Of a stretch of 64,000 bases of DNA, positions 9,345 through 19,663 are shown piece after piece (the stretch's first letter is position 1; each line of letters begins with the position of its first letter). The notes below the pieces were generated by a model. It was not told the origin of the DNA. It saw nothing but the letters and a program-made list of their open reading frames with translations, and did not search any database. The position numbers and the translations under genes were made by a program. Location: positions 248,001 through 312,000 of the forward strand of contig NZ_LMKW01000001.1 in NCBI RefSeq assembly GCF_001421745.1, given 5' to 3'. This DNA is from Sphingomonas sp. Leaf230. Its GTDB lineage: Bacteria; Pseudomonadota; Alphaproteobacteria; Sphingomonadales; Sphingomonadaceae.

Positions 9345-10487
9345 ATGGCCTTTCGTTTCGTCTCGGTCAGCTGTCTTGTCGCGCTACTTTCCCTCGCGAC
9401 GCCCGTCGCGGTCTCGGCACAGGACGCGACGGCCAGGCGGCTCGTCCTGATCGATGACGACGTCGTCGGTCTCAACGGCGCGCCCGCGCTGCTGCTTCAG
9501 GCACCGGGCGTCGAAGTGCTGGGGATCACCACGACCAGTGGTTCGGTCTGGCGCGATACCGCAACGGCCTATGCGCTGCGGACCGTCGAGATCCTCGGGC
9601 GTACCGACGTACCGGTGGTGCCGGGCGCAACCTATCCGCTGGTGAACAGCGAGGCGGCGACCAAGCGGTGGGAAGGGCTGTACGGTCGTCTCGAGTTCAA
9701 GGGACCTTGGACGGAGCCCGCGTCCGCCGGCGCGGGCCAGTCCACCCCGGGGACGCCGTCGCCTTCGGTCGTGCCCAGCCTGCCGATCGGCGATCCCGTC
9801 ACCAAGCCGTCCGGCGAGATCGCCGCAGCGTTCCTCGTCCGGATGGTCCGGGCGCATCCGCACCAGATCACGCTGTTCGCCACCGGCCCGATGACCAACA
9901 TCGCGATCGCGCAAAGCCTCGACCCGAGCTTCGCCGCGAATGTGAAAGAGCTCGTCTACATGGGCGGCAGCCTCAACCCGCAGCAGATCCTAGATACGCC
10001 CGCCACTGCCGCGTTCGCGCGCGAATTCGTCAACACGCCCCGCCGCGAGTTCAACATCCGCTGGGATCCCGAAGCCGCGCGGATCATGGCGCATGGGGCA
10101 TGGCCGAAGGTGACGATGGTCCCGATCGACCCGTCGACGGGCACGCAGTGGACGCGTGCCTTCCTCGACAGCCTCAAGCCGGCCCGCACAGCGCTCACCG
10201 ATGCATTACAGACCGGGCTCGAACCGGGGTTTCCGATGTGGGACGAGATTGCGGCGATGGTCTGGCTGGAGCCCGCCATCGTCACGCGCGCCGAGGCGCT
10301 CTACATTGATTTCGACACCAGCCAGACCGCCGGATACGGCGATACCCTGTCGTGGCACGACGCATACCGCCCACATCTCGGCGAACGCGCGCAGACAGTC
10401 GTGCTTCGCGTCGACCGCGATAAGATGGAGGCGGCAATGCGCGCGCTCTACACAAGACCTCTGAAGCGTGAACCGGCATCGCGGTAG
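9345..10487 (+). CDS. Secreted nucleoside hydrolase family protein
   Basis: A 380-residue protein with a signal peptide (MAFRFVSVSCLVALLSLATPVAVSA). Family landmarks are present: VEVLGITTTSGSVW, ATGPMTNIAIA (calcium-binding threonine region), EFNIRWDPEAARIM and IDPSTGTQW near the distal metal aspartate. The N-terminal metal motif is not the usual DTDPGxDDA: it reads LIDDDVVGLNGAPAL, with Asn-Gly where the paired aspartates are expected. Homologues split nucleosides into base and ribose. Here periplasmic location and the altered motif leave substrate and activity open. It lies 78 bp after paoC on the same strand and may be co-transcribed. Confidence 0.78.
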   Translation: MAFRFVSVSCLVALLSLATPVAVSAQDATARRLVLIDDDVVGLNGAPALLLQAPGVEVLGITTTSGSVWRDTATAYALRTVEILGRTDVPVVPGATYPLVNSEAATKRWEGLYGRLEFKGPWTEPASAGAGQSTPGTPSPSVVPSLPIGDPVTKPSGEIAAAFLVRMVRAHPHQITLFATGPMTNIAIAQSLDPSFAANVKELVYMGGSLNPQQILDTPATAAFAREFVNTPRREFNIRWDPEAARIMAHGAWPKVTMVPIDPSTGTQWTRAFLDSLKPARTALTDALQTGLEPGFPMWDEIAAMVWLEPAIVTRAEALYIDFDTSQTAGYGDTLSWHDAYRPHLGERAQTVVLRVDRDKMEAAMRALYTRPLKREPASR

Positions 10488-10585
10488 CGACGTCGACCCG
10501 ACAAGGACATTCGCCCCCTAGGGCGTCCCCTGGACGGAACATACGGAACTACCGACGCCCTTCGCCCGATATCCGAGAGCAGGTG

Positions 10586-11161
10586 TCACTCTTGGGACGC
10601 GCGCCACCGACGCACGGCTTCCTCATACGCCTGCTTTTGCCCGCGCAGCGCGTCCTCCGCAGCCTCGATGCTGGAGGAGCGAGCCCGCTCCAAAGCGCGA
10701 CGATCCCGCGCAAGCGCCGCCTCGCGTTCGACGAGATCTTTCTTCTTCCGGTCAAAGTCTGCTTGTAACGACGTCAAAGCCTCCTCAGCCGCATCAAGCT
10801 CGTCGCGTTTCGGCCGCGGCTTGGGTTTGGGTTTAGCCTGAGGTTTCGCTCGCGGTTTCGCGGCAGGTTTCGGATCGGCATCCGCATCGGCATCGCGCGG
10901 CGCGGCAGGCGCCCGCTGTTCGGGCAGTGCCGCAATCTGTTCCGCCGTCGTCCCACGCGAGTGCTTCACGACCGTGCCAGGGGAGGCCAGTGGTTCCGCC
11001 ATCAACGCCGGATCCGTGACTTGCTCGGCAATGCCCCGCGCGAACAAGTCGCGGTCACTACCCCACGCCGCCAGTGCCGCCTTCTGGCTCGGCGCAGCGA
11101 CATACGCATCGTAGAAACCCGCTACGGTCCGGTACACCTTCAGCTTTTGGACACGCGCCAT
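10586..11161 (-). CDS. Coiled-coil protein of unknown function (TolA-like composition)
   Basis: A 191-residue soluble protein. An N-terminal globular part of about 75 residues (KLKVYRTVAGFYDAYVAAPSQKAALAAWG) is followed by an Ala/Pro/Lys-rich linker made of PKAKP-like repeats, then a charged alpha-helical coiled coil to the C-terminus (LQADFDRKKKDLVEREAALARD). The composition resembles TolA stalks, but there is no membrane anchor, so a TolA role is not supported. The ATG at 11161 begins the compact domain; upstream sequence in frame is not convincing. Convergent with the nucleoside hydrolase gene. Confidence 0.65.
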   Translation of the reverse strand: MARVQKLKVYRTVAGFYDAYVAAPSQKAALAAWGSDRDLFARGIAEQVTDPALMAEPLASPGTVVKHSRGTTAEQIAALPEQRAPAAPRDADADADPKPAAKPRAKPQAKPKPKPRPKRDELDAAEEALTSLQADFDRKKKDLVEREAALARDRRALERARSSSIEAAEDALRGQKQAYEEAVRRWRASQE

Positions 11162-11260
11162 GCCAATCGATAGCGCGAGGCGCCGCTCTGCGAAAGTTGC
11201 CTGATGCAGGTCACTCGCCGATGCGGCCAATCGGTGCCGGTATCTAACGCTGTAAGAAAA

Positions 11261-11336
<76 letters not shown>

Positions 11337-11492
11337 ATTCCGGGGCGGTTTTGAGTGGCGCCCTGGTGTGGCGCCCCGCTGCTGGAGGCGCGCTGTTAGC
11401 AGACTCATCGGGGGCCGCAACCCCCTTTTCGTCGATCCGAGTCCGTTTTGGTCGATCAGGCCGTTTTTTTCCGAATTAAACCGGTTTTCGCG

Positions 11493-12599
11493 TTACCAGC
11501 CGACCGTCTTGCGGTTCTGGCGGTCGATCGACATCAAAATACCGAGGCACAGCAGCACGGTCATCTGCGCCGAACTGCCGAAGCTCACCAATGGCAGCGG
11601 GATGCCGACCACGGGGGCGAGGCCCATCACCATCATCAGGTTGATCGCGACGTAGAAGAAGATCGTCGTCGACAGGCCGGCGGCGGTCAGCCGGCCGAAG
11701 CGGGTCTGCGCGCGCTGGCCGACCTCGATGCCCCAGCGGATCACCAGCAGGAAGGCGAGAATCAGCAGGCAGCCGCCGACTAGGCCCCATTCCTCGGCCA
11801 TCGTCGCGAAGACGAAGTCGGTATGCCCCTCGGGGAGGTAGTCGAGGTGGCTCTGCGTGCCTTGGAGGAAGCCCTTGCCCCAGATTCCCCCCGAGCCGAT
11901 CGCGATCTTCGACTGGCTGATGTGATAGCCGGTCCCGAGCGGGTCGCTCTCGGGGTCGAGGAAGATCAGGATGCGATTGCGCTGATAGTCGTGCAGCGCG
12001 AAGTTGATCGCGAGCGGGATCGCGACGGCCGCCCCGATCGCGCCGCCGACGAACAGCCGCAGCGGGATGCCGGCAAGGAACATTACCGTCGCACCGCCCG
12101 CGCAGATCATCAGCGCGGTGCCGAGATCGGGCTGAAGCATCACCAGCGCCGCCGGTACGCCGATCAGCATCGCCGCCGGCCAGACCGCGCCGAACCGTCG
12201 CGTCTCGTTGGGAGGCAGCATGTCGTAGAATTTGGCGCAGGCGAGCACGATCGCCGGTTTCATGAACTCGGAAGGCTGCAGGCGGATGAAACCGAGATCG
12301 AGCCAGCGTTGCGAGCCACCCGAGACTTTCCCTAGCAGTTCGACCGCGAGCAACGAGACGACGAGGATCGCATAGGTCGGCAACGACCCTGCCTTCCAGA
12401 CGCCCTCGGGCACGTAGGAGAGGCCGATCGCACCGGCCAGCAGCACGAAGAAGCGGATGCCCTGCGACAACGCCCAGGGGTGCAGCGAGCCGCCGGCCGC
12501 GGAGTAGAGCACGACCTGCCCGAAACAGCCGATCGCGACGACCAGCAGGATCACCATCCACGGCAGCTTGGCGAGCGGTTCGGGGACGATGCGGTTCAT
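11493..12599 (-). CDS. rodA: Rod-shape SEDS glycosyltransferase RodA
   Basis: A 368-residue SEDS-family membrane protein with about ten hydrophobic segments. It polymerises lipid II glycan strands together with PBP2. Family landmarks include GGSQRWLDLGFIRLQPSEFMKPA, LQPDLGTALM and the long periplasmic-loop sequence QGTQSHLDYLPEGHTDFVFATMAEEWG, ending with GIPLPLVSFGSSA. RodA rather than FtsW is assigned because it directly follows mrdA in the mre operon. The ATG at 12599 lies 19 bp after the mrdA stop; an earlier in-frame ATG (12644) would overlap mrdA. Last gene of the operon. Confidence 0.93.
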   Translation of the reverse strand: MNRIVPEPLAKLPWMVILLVVAIGCFGQVVLYSAAGGSLHPWALSQGIRFFVLLAGAIGLSYVPEGVWKAGSLPTYAILVVSLLAVELLGKVSGGSQRWLDLGFIRLQPSEFMKPAIVLACAKFYDMLPPNETRRFGAVWPAAMLIGVPAALVMLQPDLGTALMICAGGATVMFLAGIPLRLFVGGAIGAAVAIPLAINFALHDYQRNRILIFLDPESDPLGTGYHISQSKIAIGSGGIWGKGFLQGTQSHLDYLPEGHTDFVFATMAEEWGLVGGCLLILAFLLVIRWGIEVGQRAQTRFGRLTAAGLSTTIFFYVAINLMMVMGLAPVVGIPLPLVSFGSSAQMTVLLCLGILMSIDRQNRKTVGW

Positions 12600-12618
12600 C
12601 GCTGGCGCTCGGTTGAGG

Positions 12619-14661
12619 TCACGGCTGGCGGTCCCTTGAATCATCCTCGGCCACCGTCGCGCCGGGCGCGGTGAGCGCTTCCTGCGTGGCGTTGGCCATG
12701 TCGGTGGCGTTGGCGACCGCAGGCGCGTCGCTTGGCACGATCGCATCGGTCTTGGTGGCGATCGCCGCGGGCGGTGCGGATTGCGCCTTGCGGTACGCTT
12801 CCGCGGTTGCCGCCATCCGCGTGCGTATGTCGCCGCCCCAGGTCGGTTCGACCTCGGCAAGCGACTTCAGCGCGCGCTCGCGGTCGAGCATGTAGGTCAT
12901 GATGTCGCGGCCGATCATCGGCGTGTCGAGATTGCGCACGGTGTGGCCGTTATGCTCGAGCACGACCGCGAGCGCGTACCGCGGGTTATCCGCGGGCGCG
13001 AAGCCGATGAACAGCGCGTGGTCGCGCATCTTGAACGGCAGCTGCCCGTTCTTGAGCACGCCAGAGCGCCGTTCCGCCATCGTGATGCGGCGGACCTGCG
13101 CGGTGCCGGTCTTGCCCGCGATGGCGACGCCGGGGATCAGCAGTTTCGCCGCGCCGCCGGTGCCGCCTTGGTTGATCACCCCGAACATCGCGTCGCGGAC
13201 TCGCGCGAGATGCTCGGAATCGATGTCGAGGGCAGGGGAGTCGCGGTGGACGTGGGCAGCGAGGATGCTCGGCTGCAACGCGCGCCCCGAGGCGAGCCGC
13301 GCGGCCATCACCGCGAGCTGCAACGGGTTGGCCAGCACATAGCCTTGGCCGATCGACGCGTTCAGCGAATCCGCGACGGTCCAGTCGTGCTTGTACTTCT
13401 TCAGCTTCCACGCCGGATCGGGCACCGTCCCGTAACGCTGCGTCGAGAAGGGCAGGTCGAACTTCTGCCCCATGCCGAGCACGCGCGCGACCGGGGCGAT
13501 CGCGTTGTAGCCGACCCGCCGCGCCATCTCGTAGAAATAGATGTCGCAGCTCTGCATGATCGCGTTCTTGAGATCGAGCGGACCATGGCCGCTCTTCTTG
13601 TGGCAGTGGAACACGCTGGTCCCGAGCCGCATCGCGCCCGAGCAATTGACGCGCGTCGACGGATCGACGCCCGCATTCATCAGCGCGAGGCCATTCATCG
13701 GCTTCACGGTCGAGCCCGGCGGATACAGCCCCTGCGTAACCTTGTTCATCAGCGGCACGTGATCGTCGTCGCTCAGCATCTGCCATTCGAGATGGCTGAT
13801 CCCGTCCGAAAAGCTGTTCGGATCGTACGCCGGCATCGACACCATCGCGAGCATCTCGCCGGTGCGGGTATCGAGCACCACGACCGACCCGGAATTGGTG
13901 CCGAGCCGCCGCGCCGCATATTCCTGAAGCCCAACGTCGATCGTCAGCCGTGCTGTCTTGCCGGGTACGTCGGGCTTGGTCGCGAGTTCGGCGACCAGCT
14001 TGCCGCGCGCGGTGACCTCGACCCGCTTGGCACCGGCGACGCCGCGGAGCTCGGCCTCGAGCATCTTCTCGAGCCCGTCTTTGCCAAGCTTGAAGCCGGG
14101 GGTGACGAGCAGCGGGTCGTGCGTCTTCTTGTACTGCTCGGCATTGGGCACGCCGACATAGCCGGTCAGATGCGCGACCGCGGCGCCCGCGGGGTAGCTG
14201 CGCGCGAACCCACGGGTGGGCGCGACGCCGGGGAGTTCGGGCAGGCGGACGCTGACCGCGGCGAACCGCTCCCAATCTAGATTTTCCGCGACCTGGACCG
14301 GCTGGAACCCGGCGGCGTGTTCGAGGTCGATCGCGATCCGCTCGACTTCCTCGGGCGGCAATTGGAGGATGCGGCCTAGAAGCGGCAGCACGCGCTCCTT
14401 GTCGCGGAGGCGGTCGGGGATGATGTCGACGCGGAAATCGGTGCGGTTGTTGGCGATCGGTACGCCGTGGCGATCGACGATCCAACCCCGGCGCGGCGGC
14501 AACAACGTCATGTTGACGCGGTTGCTCTCCGACATTTGCGTGTAGCGCTCGTTCTGCGCGATCGACAGCCACGCCATCCGCCCGGCGAGCAGCAGCCCGA
14601 CGCCGCCTTGCGCCGCGCCCAGCATCCACGCGCGCCGCGAGAAGCTGTACGCCTGCGACAT
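12619..14661 (-). CDS. mrdA: Penicillin-binding protein 2 (peptidoglycan transpeptidase)
   Basis: A 680-residue class B PBP for lateral wall synthesis. A short N-terminus and one membrane anchor (about residues 11-28) lead to the pedestal domain (RRGWIVDRHGVPIANN) and the transpeptidase domain. The active-site serine is S317 in PPGSTVKP, the SxD/SxN motif is MQSCDIYFYEM, and the KTG motif is IAGKTGTAQV. Length is somewhat above the E. coli enzyme (633). ATG at 14661 is used; a GTG at 14691 that overlaps the mreD stop (GTGA) is a real alternative, adding ten residues. It partners RodA encoded next. Confidence 0.93.
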   Translation of the reverse strand: MSQAYSFSRRAWMLGAAQGGVGLLLAGRMAWLSIAQNERYTQMSESNRVNMTLLPPRRGWIVDRHGVPIANNRTDFRVDIIPDRLRDKERVLPLLGRILQLPPEEVERIAIDLEHAAGFQPVQVAENLDWERFAAVSVRLPELPGVAPTRGFARSYPAGAAVAHLTGYVGVPNAEQYKKTHDPLLVTPGFKLGKDGLEKMLEAELRGVAGAKRVEVTARGKLVAELATKPDVPGKTARLTIDVGLQEYAARRLGTNSGSVVVLDTRTGEMLAMVSMPAYDPNSFSDGISHLEWQMLSDDDHVPLMNKVTQGLYPPGSTVKPMNGLALMNAGVDPSTRVNCSGAMRLGTSVFHCHKKSGHGPLDLKNAIMQSCDIYFYEMARRVGYNAIAPVARVLGMGQKFDLPFSTQRYGTVPDPAWKLKKYKHDWTVADSLNASIGQGYVLANPLQLAVMAARLASGRALQPSILAAHVHRDSPALDIDSEHLARVRDAMFGVINQGGTGGAAKLLIPGVAIAGKTGTAQVRRITMAERRSGVLKNGQLPFKMRDHALFIGFAPADNPRYALAVVLEHNGHTVRNLDTPMIGRDIMTYMLDRERALKSLAEVEPTWGGDIRTRMAATAEAYRKAQSAPPAAIATKTDAIVPSDAPAVANATDMANATQEALTAPGATVAEDDSRDRQP

Positions 14662-14687
14662 CTCGGTGACGATTCGCGGGGTATTCC

Positions 14688-15218
14688 TCACTCGGCACCG
14701 CGCTTGTTCTGGATCGCCGCGACGATGCGGGCCGCCAGTGGGAACATCAGGATCGTGACCGCGATCTGCGCGATCAGGATCGTGTCGACATGCGCGCCGA
14801 CCGGCACCGCAATGAAGCGCCCGACCAGGATGCACGCCGCGATCAGCCCGCCGGCGATCAGCCAGTCCTGCCAATAGTCGCGAAACGCGAGGCGCTGTTC
14901 GATCATGTCGATCGCGACGAACGCGAGCGACCACATCAGTACCGCGCTACCGAGCGGTTGGCCGCTGACGAGATCGTCGAAGAAACCAAGCGGCGCGGCG
15001 GCCCAGGGCTTGAACGCAAACCGGGCGAGCAGCCGCCACGCGAGCAGCATGACGAACCCGAACGGCGGCAGCAGCGGGATCGTCGCGACGACCGGGATGA
15101 TCGTGATCAGCGATCCCGCCATCACCGTTGCCCAAGGGATCGCACGCGACCGGCCTGCCGGGATCTTGGTCTCGAACGGCTTGTAGTCGACGCTGTCGAC
15201 GACGCGAGCGCGACTCAT
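14688..15218 (-). CDS. mreD: Rod-shape-determining membrane protein MreD
   Basis: A 176-residue hydrophobic protein with five to six predicted membrane segments after a 30-residue cytoplasmic tail. Sequence conservation in MreD is low; identification rests on length, topology, the PPFGFVMLLAWRL and FFDDLVSGQPLG segments and position between mreC and mrdA. It anchors the elongasome in the inner membrane. Its ATG overlaps the mreC stop codon (ATGA at 15215-15218). Confidence 0.9.
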   Translation of the reverse strand: MSRARVVDSVDYKPFETKIPAGRSRAIPWATVMAGSLITIIPVVATIPLLPPFGFVMLLAWRLLARFAFKPWAAAPLGFFDDLVSGQPLGSAVLMWSLAFVAIDMIEQRLAFRDYWQDWLIAGGLIAACILVGRFIAVPVGAHVDTILIAQIAVTILMFPLAARIVAAIQNKRGAE

Positions 15219-16087
15219 TGCTGCGCTACCGGGCGGGGCGGTGGCACCGGCATGAACATCCGCTCGACCAGCGCGAAGTCGAGCGTGTCGGGATCGGCGA
15301 ACGCGCGCGCCATCACCGAGTCCGACCCCGCCTTGGTCACGCGCGCAACGGGCACGCCGGGCGCGTAGATGCCACCGGTCCCGGTCGTCACGAACAGGTC
15401 GCCCGCATTGAAGCGGACGTTGGTGGCATTCACCGAGCGGATGTCGATCATCCCGTCACCGCGCCCCGCCGCGATCGCGGGCATGCCGTCACGCGTGCGG
15501 CGGACCGGCACGATGCTGTCGCCGTCGCTAAGCAACAGGATGCGCGCCGCGTTGGGGCCAGTCTCGACCACGCGCCCGATCAGGCCGTCGGGGCCGCGTA
15601 CCGGCATGCCGGGCAGCACGCCGTTCCAGCGCCCCGCATTGAGCAACGCATAGCGCCGCCCGCTCGACGCGCTCGAACTCACCAGCCGCGCGGTGACGAC
15701 CGGCGCGGTCGAGCGTTCGCGGATCGCGAGCAGGCTGCGCAACCGGCGATTGTCATAGGCGATCGTCCGCGCGCGCATCAGCAGCGCCCGCGTTCGATCG
15801 CGATCTGCCCGAAGCGCGACGTTCTCCTGCTTCACGAAGAAGTAATTCCCGATCGCATCGGGGATACCCGATATCGAAGACCCTACCGTGGCGAGTCCCG
15901 TCGACACCGGCGTCGTCACCCCCGCGACGCCCATCCGCAGTGCGGAAAACGCGGGCGGATTGAACGTCGACGCGACGAGCAGCACCAGGCCCACCACCGC
16001 ACCAGCGACGGCGAGCACATAGCCCATGAACACACCATATTGCCGACGCCGGGAAAACCCCGTGCGCCGGTCGCGGGCTGGCGCCAT
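15215..16087 (-). CDS. mreC: Rod-shape-determining protein MreC
   Basis: A 290-residue bitopic protein: a basic N-terminus (RDRRTGFSRRRQYG), one membrane helix (about residues 20-42), a coiled-coil stretch (ENVALRADRDRTRALLMRA) and the periplasmic beta-barrel domains containing NAGRWNGVLPGMPVRGPDGLIGRV. It links MreB/MreD to PBP2. The ATG at 16087 has a GGGGGA ribosome-binding site nearby. An upstream in-frame ATG (16141) would add 18 Arg-rich residues and is less likely. The C-terminus is a short Pro-rich tail, and the stop overlaps mreD. Confidence 0.92.
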   Translation of the reverse strand: MAPARDRRTGFSRRRQYGVFMGYVLAVAGAVVGLVLLVASTFNPPAFSALRMGVAGVTTPVSTGLATVGSSISGIPDAIGNYFFVKQENVALRADRDRTRALLMRARTIAYDNRRLRSLLAIRERSTAPVVTARLVSSSASSGRRYALLNAGRWNGVLPGMPVRGPDGLIGRVVETGPNAARILLLSDGDSIVPVRRTRDGMPAIAAGRGDGMIDIRSVNATNVRFNAGDLFVTTGTGGIYAPGVPVARVTKAGSDSVMARAFADPDTLDFALVERMFMPVPPPRPVAQQ

Positions 16088-16193
16088 GCGCCTGTCCCCC
16101 TGTCTCGGGCGCCGCCGAAGCATGGAAGCCAGAACCTCCACGACTCGGACGGCGCGATTTCGTGTCCGCGTGTCTTAAAGCAAAAACAAACCC

Positions 16194-17237
<1,044 letters not shown>

Positions 17238-17378
17238 TCAATCAGGGTCCCGTAATCCTTGGCCGCCGGACGGGCAGCCCATCGCACAAAAATCTCGCGT
17301 GGCCCGCCGGTGTTTAACTCACCGGGTGCTTGCGTTTGCGGGTCGCGGGATGCCGTCGCTTGGTCTAGACGCAAACCC

Positions 17379-19184
17379 ATGTCAATACGGCGTCTCCCCG
17401 AGCATCTGGTCAATCGCATCGCCGCCGGTGAAGTGGTGGAAAGACCCGCCAGCGCGTTGAAGGAGTTAGTCGAAAACGCCATCGACGCAGGGGCGGGGCG
17501 CGTCGCGATTCTCCTCGTTGAGGGCGGCACGTCGCGGATCGAAGTCGCCGACGACGGCTGCGGCATGACCCCCGCCGACATGGCCTTGGCACTCGAACGC
17601 CACGCGACCTCCAAGCTGCCCGACGAGTTCATCGAATCGGTCGTGACGCTCGGTTTTCGCGGCGAGGCGTTGCCCTCGATCGCGAGCGTCGCAAGGCTGA
17701 CGATCGAAAGCCGGATCCGCGGCGCCGAAGGCTGGGCGCGCACCGTCGACAATGGCAAGGTCGAGCGCGAAGGCCCCGCCGCGCTCCCGCCCGGCACGCG
17801 CGTCGTGGTCGAGGATCTGTTCGCGCGCGTCCCCGCGCGCCGCAAGTTCCTCCGCTCCCCCCGCGCGGAATACGCCGCCTGCCTCGACGTCGTCCGCCGG
17901 CTCGCGATGGCTAGGCCCGATATCGGCTTCACGCTGGAGCATGACGGCCGCCGCGCGTTGTCCGCAATGCAGGTCGAGGACCGGCCGGGCAGGGTGGCGA
18001 CACTCACCGACCGCGCACTCGCCGACAATTCGGTCGCAATCGACCTGGAGCGGGAAGGCCTGGTTCTCGGTGGCGTCGCGAGCCTGCCAACCTACAACCG
18101 CGGCATCGCCGACCACCAGTATCTCTTCGTCAACGGCCGTCCGGTAAAGGATCGCCTGCTGATGGGCGCGATCCGCGGCGCCTATGCCGAGATGCTCCCG
18201 CGCGACCGCCACGCCGTCGTCGCGCTGTTCCTCGACATCCCCACCGACCAGGTCGACGTCAACGTCCACCCCGCCAAGACCGAAGTCCGCTTTCGCGACC
18301 CCGCGATGGTAAGAGGCCTCATAGTCTCGGGCCTCCGCCGCGCCCTCGACGCCGCCGGCCACAGAAGCCAACGCGCCAGCGAGTCCGCCCTCTCGATGTG
18401 GCAACCGGAAAACATCTCCTCTCCCCACGGGGGAGAGGAAGGGGCCCGTCCACAAAGCGGATGGGAAGGTGAGGGCACGCCCCAAAGGCTACCGTTGGAA
18501 ATTCGCAGCTACGGAGCGGTCAACGATTCCCGCCCAACCTTCTTCGCGTCACCACCCCAAGCGCGCGCAGAACCCGCCTGGACACCCCCGCCCCAAACCG
18601 CAGCCTTCCCCATGGGCGTAGCAAGAGGCCAGATCGCCAAGACCTACATAGTAGCCGAAGCCGAAGACGGTCTCGTCCTGGTCGACCAGCACGCCGCCCA
18701 CGAACGTCTTGTCCTCGAACGCATGCGAGCAGCCCTGGTCGGCGGCACCATCGCGAGCCAAGCCCTCCTGATTCCCGAAGTCGTAGAACTCGACGAATCC
18801 GCCTGCGACCGCCTCGAATCCCGCGCCGAAGAACTCTCCGAATTCGGCCTCGACCTCGAACGCTTCGGCCCCCACGCCATGCTGGTCCGCGCCACCCCCG
18901 CGCTCTTGGGCCAAAGCGACCCCAAAGGCCTGGTAACCGACCTAGCCGACGAACTCGCCGCCTTCGACGAAGCGCTCTCCCTAAAGGAACGCCTCGACGC
19001 AGTAGCCGGCACGATGGCCTGCCACGGCTCCGTCCGCGCCGGCCGCATCCTGTCGGTCCCAGAAATGAACGCGCTCCTCCGCGAAATGGAAGTCACCCCG
19101 CACTCCGGCCAATGCAACCACGGCCGCCCCACCTGGGTGAAACTCGCACACGGTGACATTGAGAAGCTGTTCGGGCGGAAGTGA
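17379..19184 (+). CDS. mutL: DNA mismatch repair protein MutL
   Basis: A 601-residue MutL. The N-terminal GHKL ATPase shows ELVENAIDAGA, DDGCGM, GFRGEALPSI and HPAKTEVRF. The C-terminal dimerisation domain (about residues 410-601) includes QHAAHERLV and MACHGSVRAGR. The endonuclease motif DQHAAHERxxYE of many MutLs reads DQHAAHERLVLE here, so endonuclease activity is uncertain. The linker (residues about 346-367) is encoded by a palindromic repeat that stays in frame. The start ATG 17379 is the first codon of the conserved MSIRRLPEHLVNRIAAGEV block. Confidence 0.95.
   Translation: MSIRRLPEHLVNRIAAGEVVERPASALKELVENAIDAGAGRVAILLVEGGTSRIEVADDGCGMTPADMALALERHATSKLPDEFIESVVTLGFRGEALPSIASVARLTIESRIRGAEGWARTVDNGKVEREGPAALPPGTRVVVEDLFARVPARRKFLRSPRAEYAACLDVVRRLAMARPDIGFTLEHDGRRALSAMQVEDRPGRVATLTDRALADNSVAIDLEREGLVLGGVASLPTYNRGIADHQYLFVNGRPVKDRLLMGAIRGAYAEMLPRDRHAVVALFLDIPTDQVDVNVHPAKTEVRFRDPAMVRGLIVSGLRRALDAAGHRSQRASESALSMWQPENISSPHGGEEGARPQSGWEGEGTPQRLPLEIRSYGAVNDSRPTFFASPPQARAEPAWTPPPQTAAFPMGVARGQIAKTYIVAEAEDGLVLVDQHAAHERLVLERMRAALVGGTIASQALLIPEVVELDESACDRLESRAEELSEFGLDLERFGPHAMLVRATPALLGQSDPKGLVTDLADELAAFDEALSLKERLDAVAGTMACHGSVRAGRILSVPEMNALLREMEVTPHSGQCNHGRPTWVKLAHGDIEKLFGRK
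18415..18478. repeat. Palindromic repeat inside the mutL coding sequence
   Basis: A 9-bp stem CCTCTCCCC / GGGGAGAGG with a 3-nt loop (18418-18438) is followed by a G-rich arm ending GGGAAGGTGAGGG. This resembles the CT/GA-rich intergenic palindromes seen elsewhere in the window, but here it is translated in frame as a Gly/Glu/Pro-rich linker (SPHGGEEG...WEGEG). It lies in the non-conserved region between the MutL ATPase and dimerisation domains, where an insertion should be tolerated. Confidence 0.65.
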
Positions 19185-19312
19185 GGACCTTTCGAAGAGC
19201 CGTAAGATTATTAATCATCCCTAGAGCCAAAGCATATCGAGGGGCGTTGCGTGCCCGTCGGCGATTCAGTACGTTACCTTTAATTTCGTAAACGTCTGGC
19301 ATGGAGAGTGCG

Positions 19313-19573
19313 ATGCGGAACGCGGGGCTTATTTTGATCGGTCTGCTAGTCACCGGTGCGGCGGATGCACAATCACAGGTAGATACTGGTCGAATATCGC
19401 AAATCGACATGGGGCGCATCTACGAAGGTAGAAACTCCGAATTCATTAGAACGTCGGTTGAGCCGACCACGTGTCTCATTCGAAAATCCACGAAGAAGCG
19501 TGAGTGTCGAACACGCGATCAGTGGAAACGTCTGGCGCAGCGGATGCCGGTCAGCAAAACTTCAAATCGCTAG
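19313..19573 (+). CDS. Small exported protein of unknown function
   Basis: An 86-residue protein with a signal peptide (MRNAGLILIGLLVTGAADA) and a mature part ending in a basic Cys/Arg motif, CLIRKSTKKRECRTRDQWKRL. Similar short exported proteins with a C-x8-10-C-(K/R)T-R-x-(E/Q)W tail occur in sphingomonads as I recall the family; no function is known. The ATG at 19313 is preceded by GGAGAG at good spacing; an ATG four codons upstream is less well placed. GC is lower than in its neighbours. Confidence 0.6.
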   Translation: MRNAGLILIGLLVTGAADAQSQVDTGRISQIDMGRIYEGRNSEFIRTSVEPTTCLIRKSTKKRECRTRDQWKRLAQRMPVSKTSNR

Positions 19574-19663
19574 TATTCACGACTGTTTTCGCCGGTTGCG
19601 CAGAACCGCTTCTGGTGCGCGCATAGGCTGGTGCCTTGAGCCTGTTCAGGGCATGAGCTTCCT

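Noticed and set aside
19185..19312. A further gene between mutL and the small exported protein
   Set aside because: The 128 bp hold no frame with a start and ribosome-binding site.
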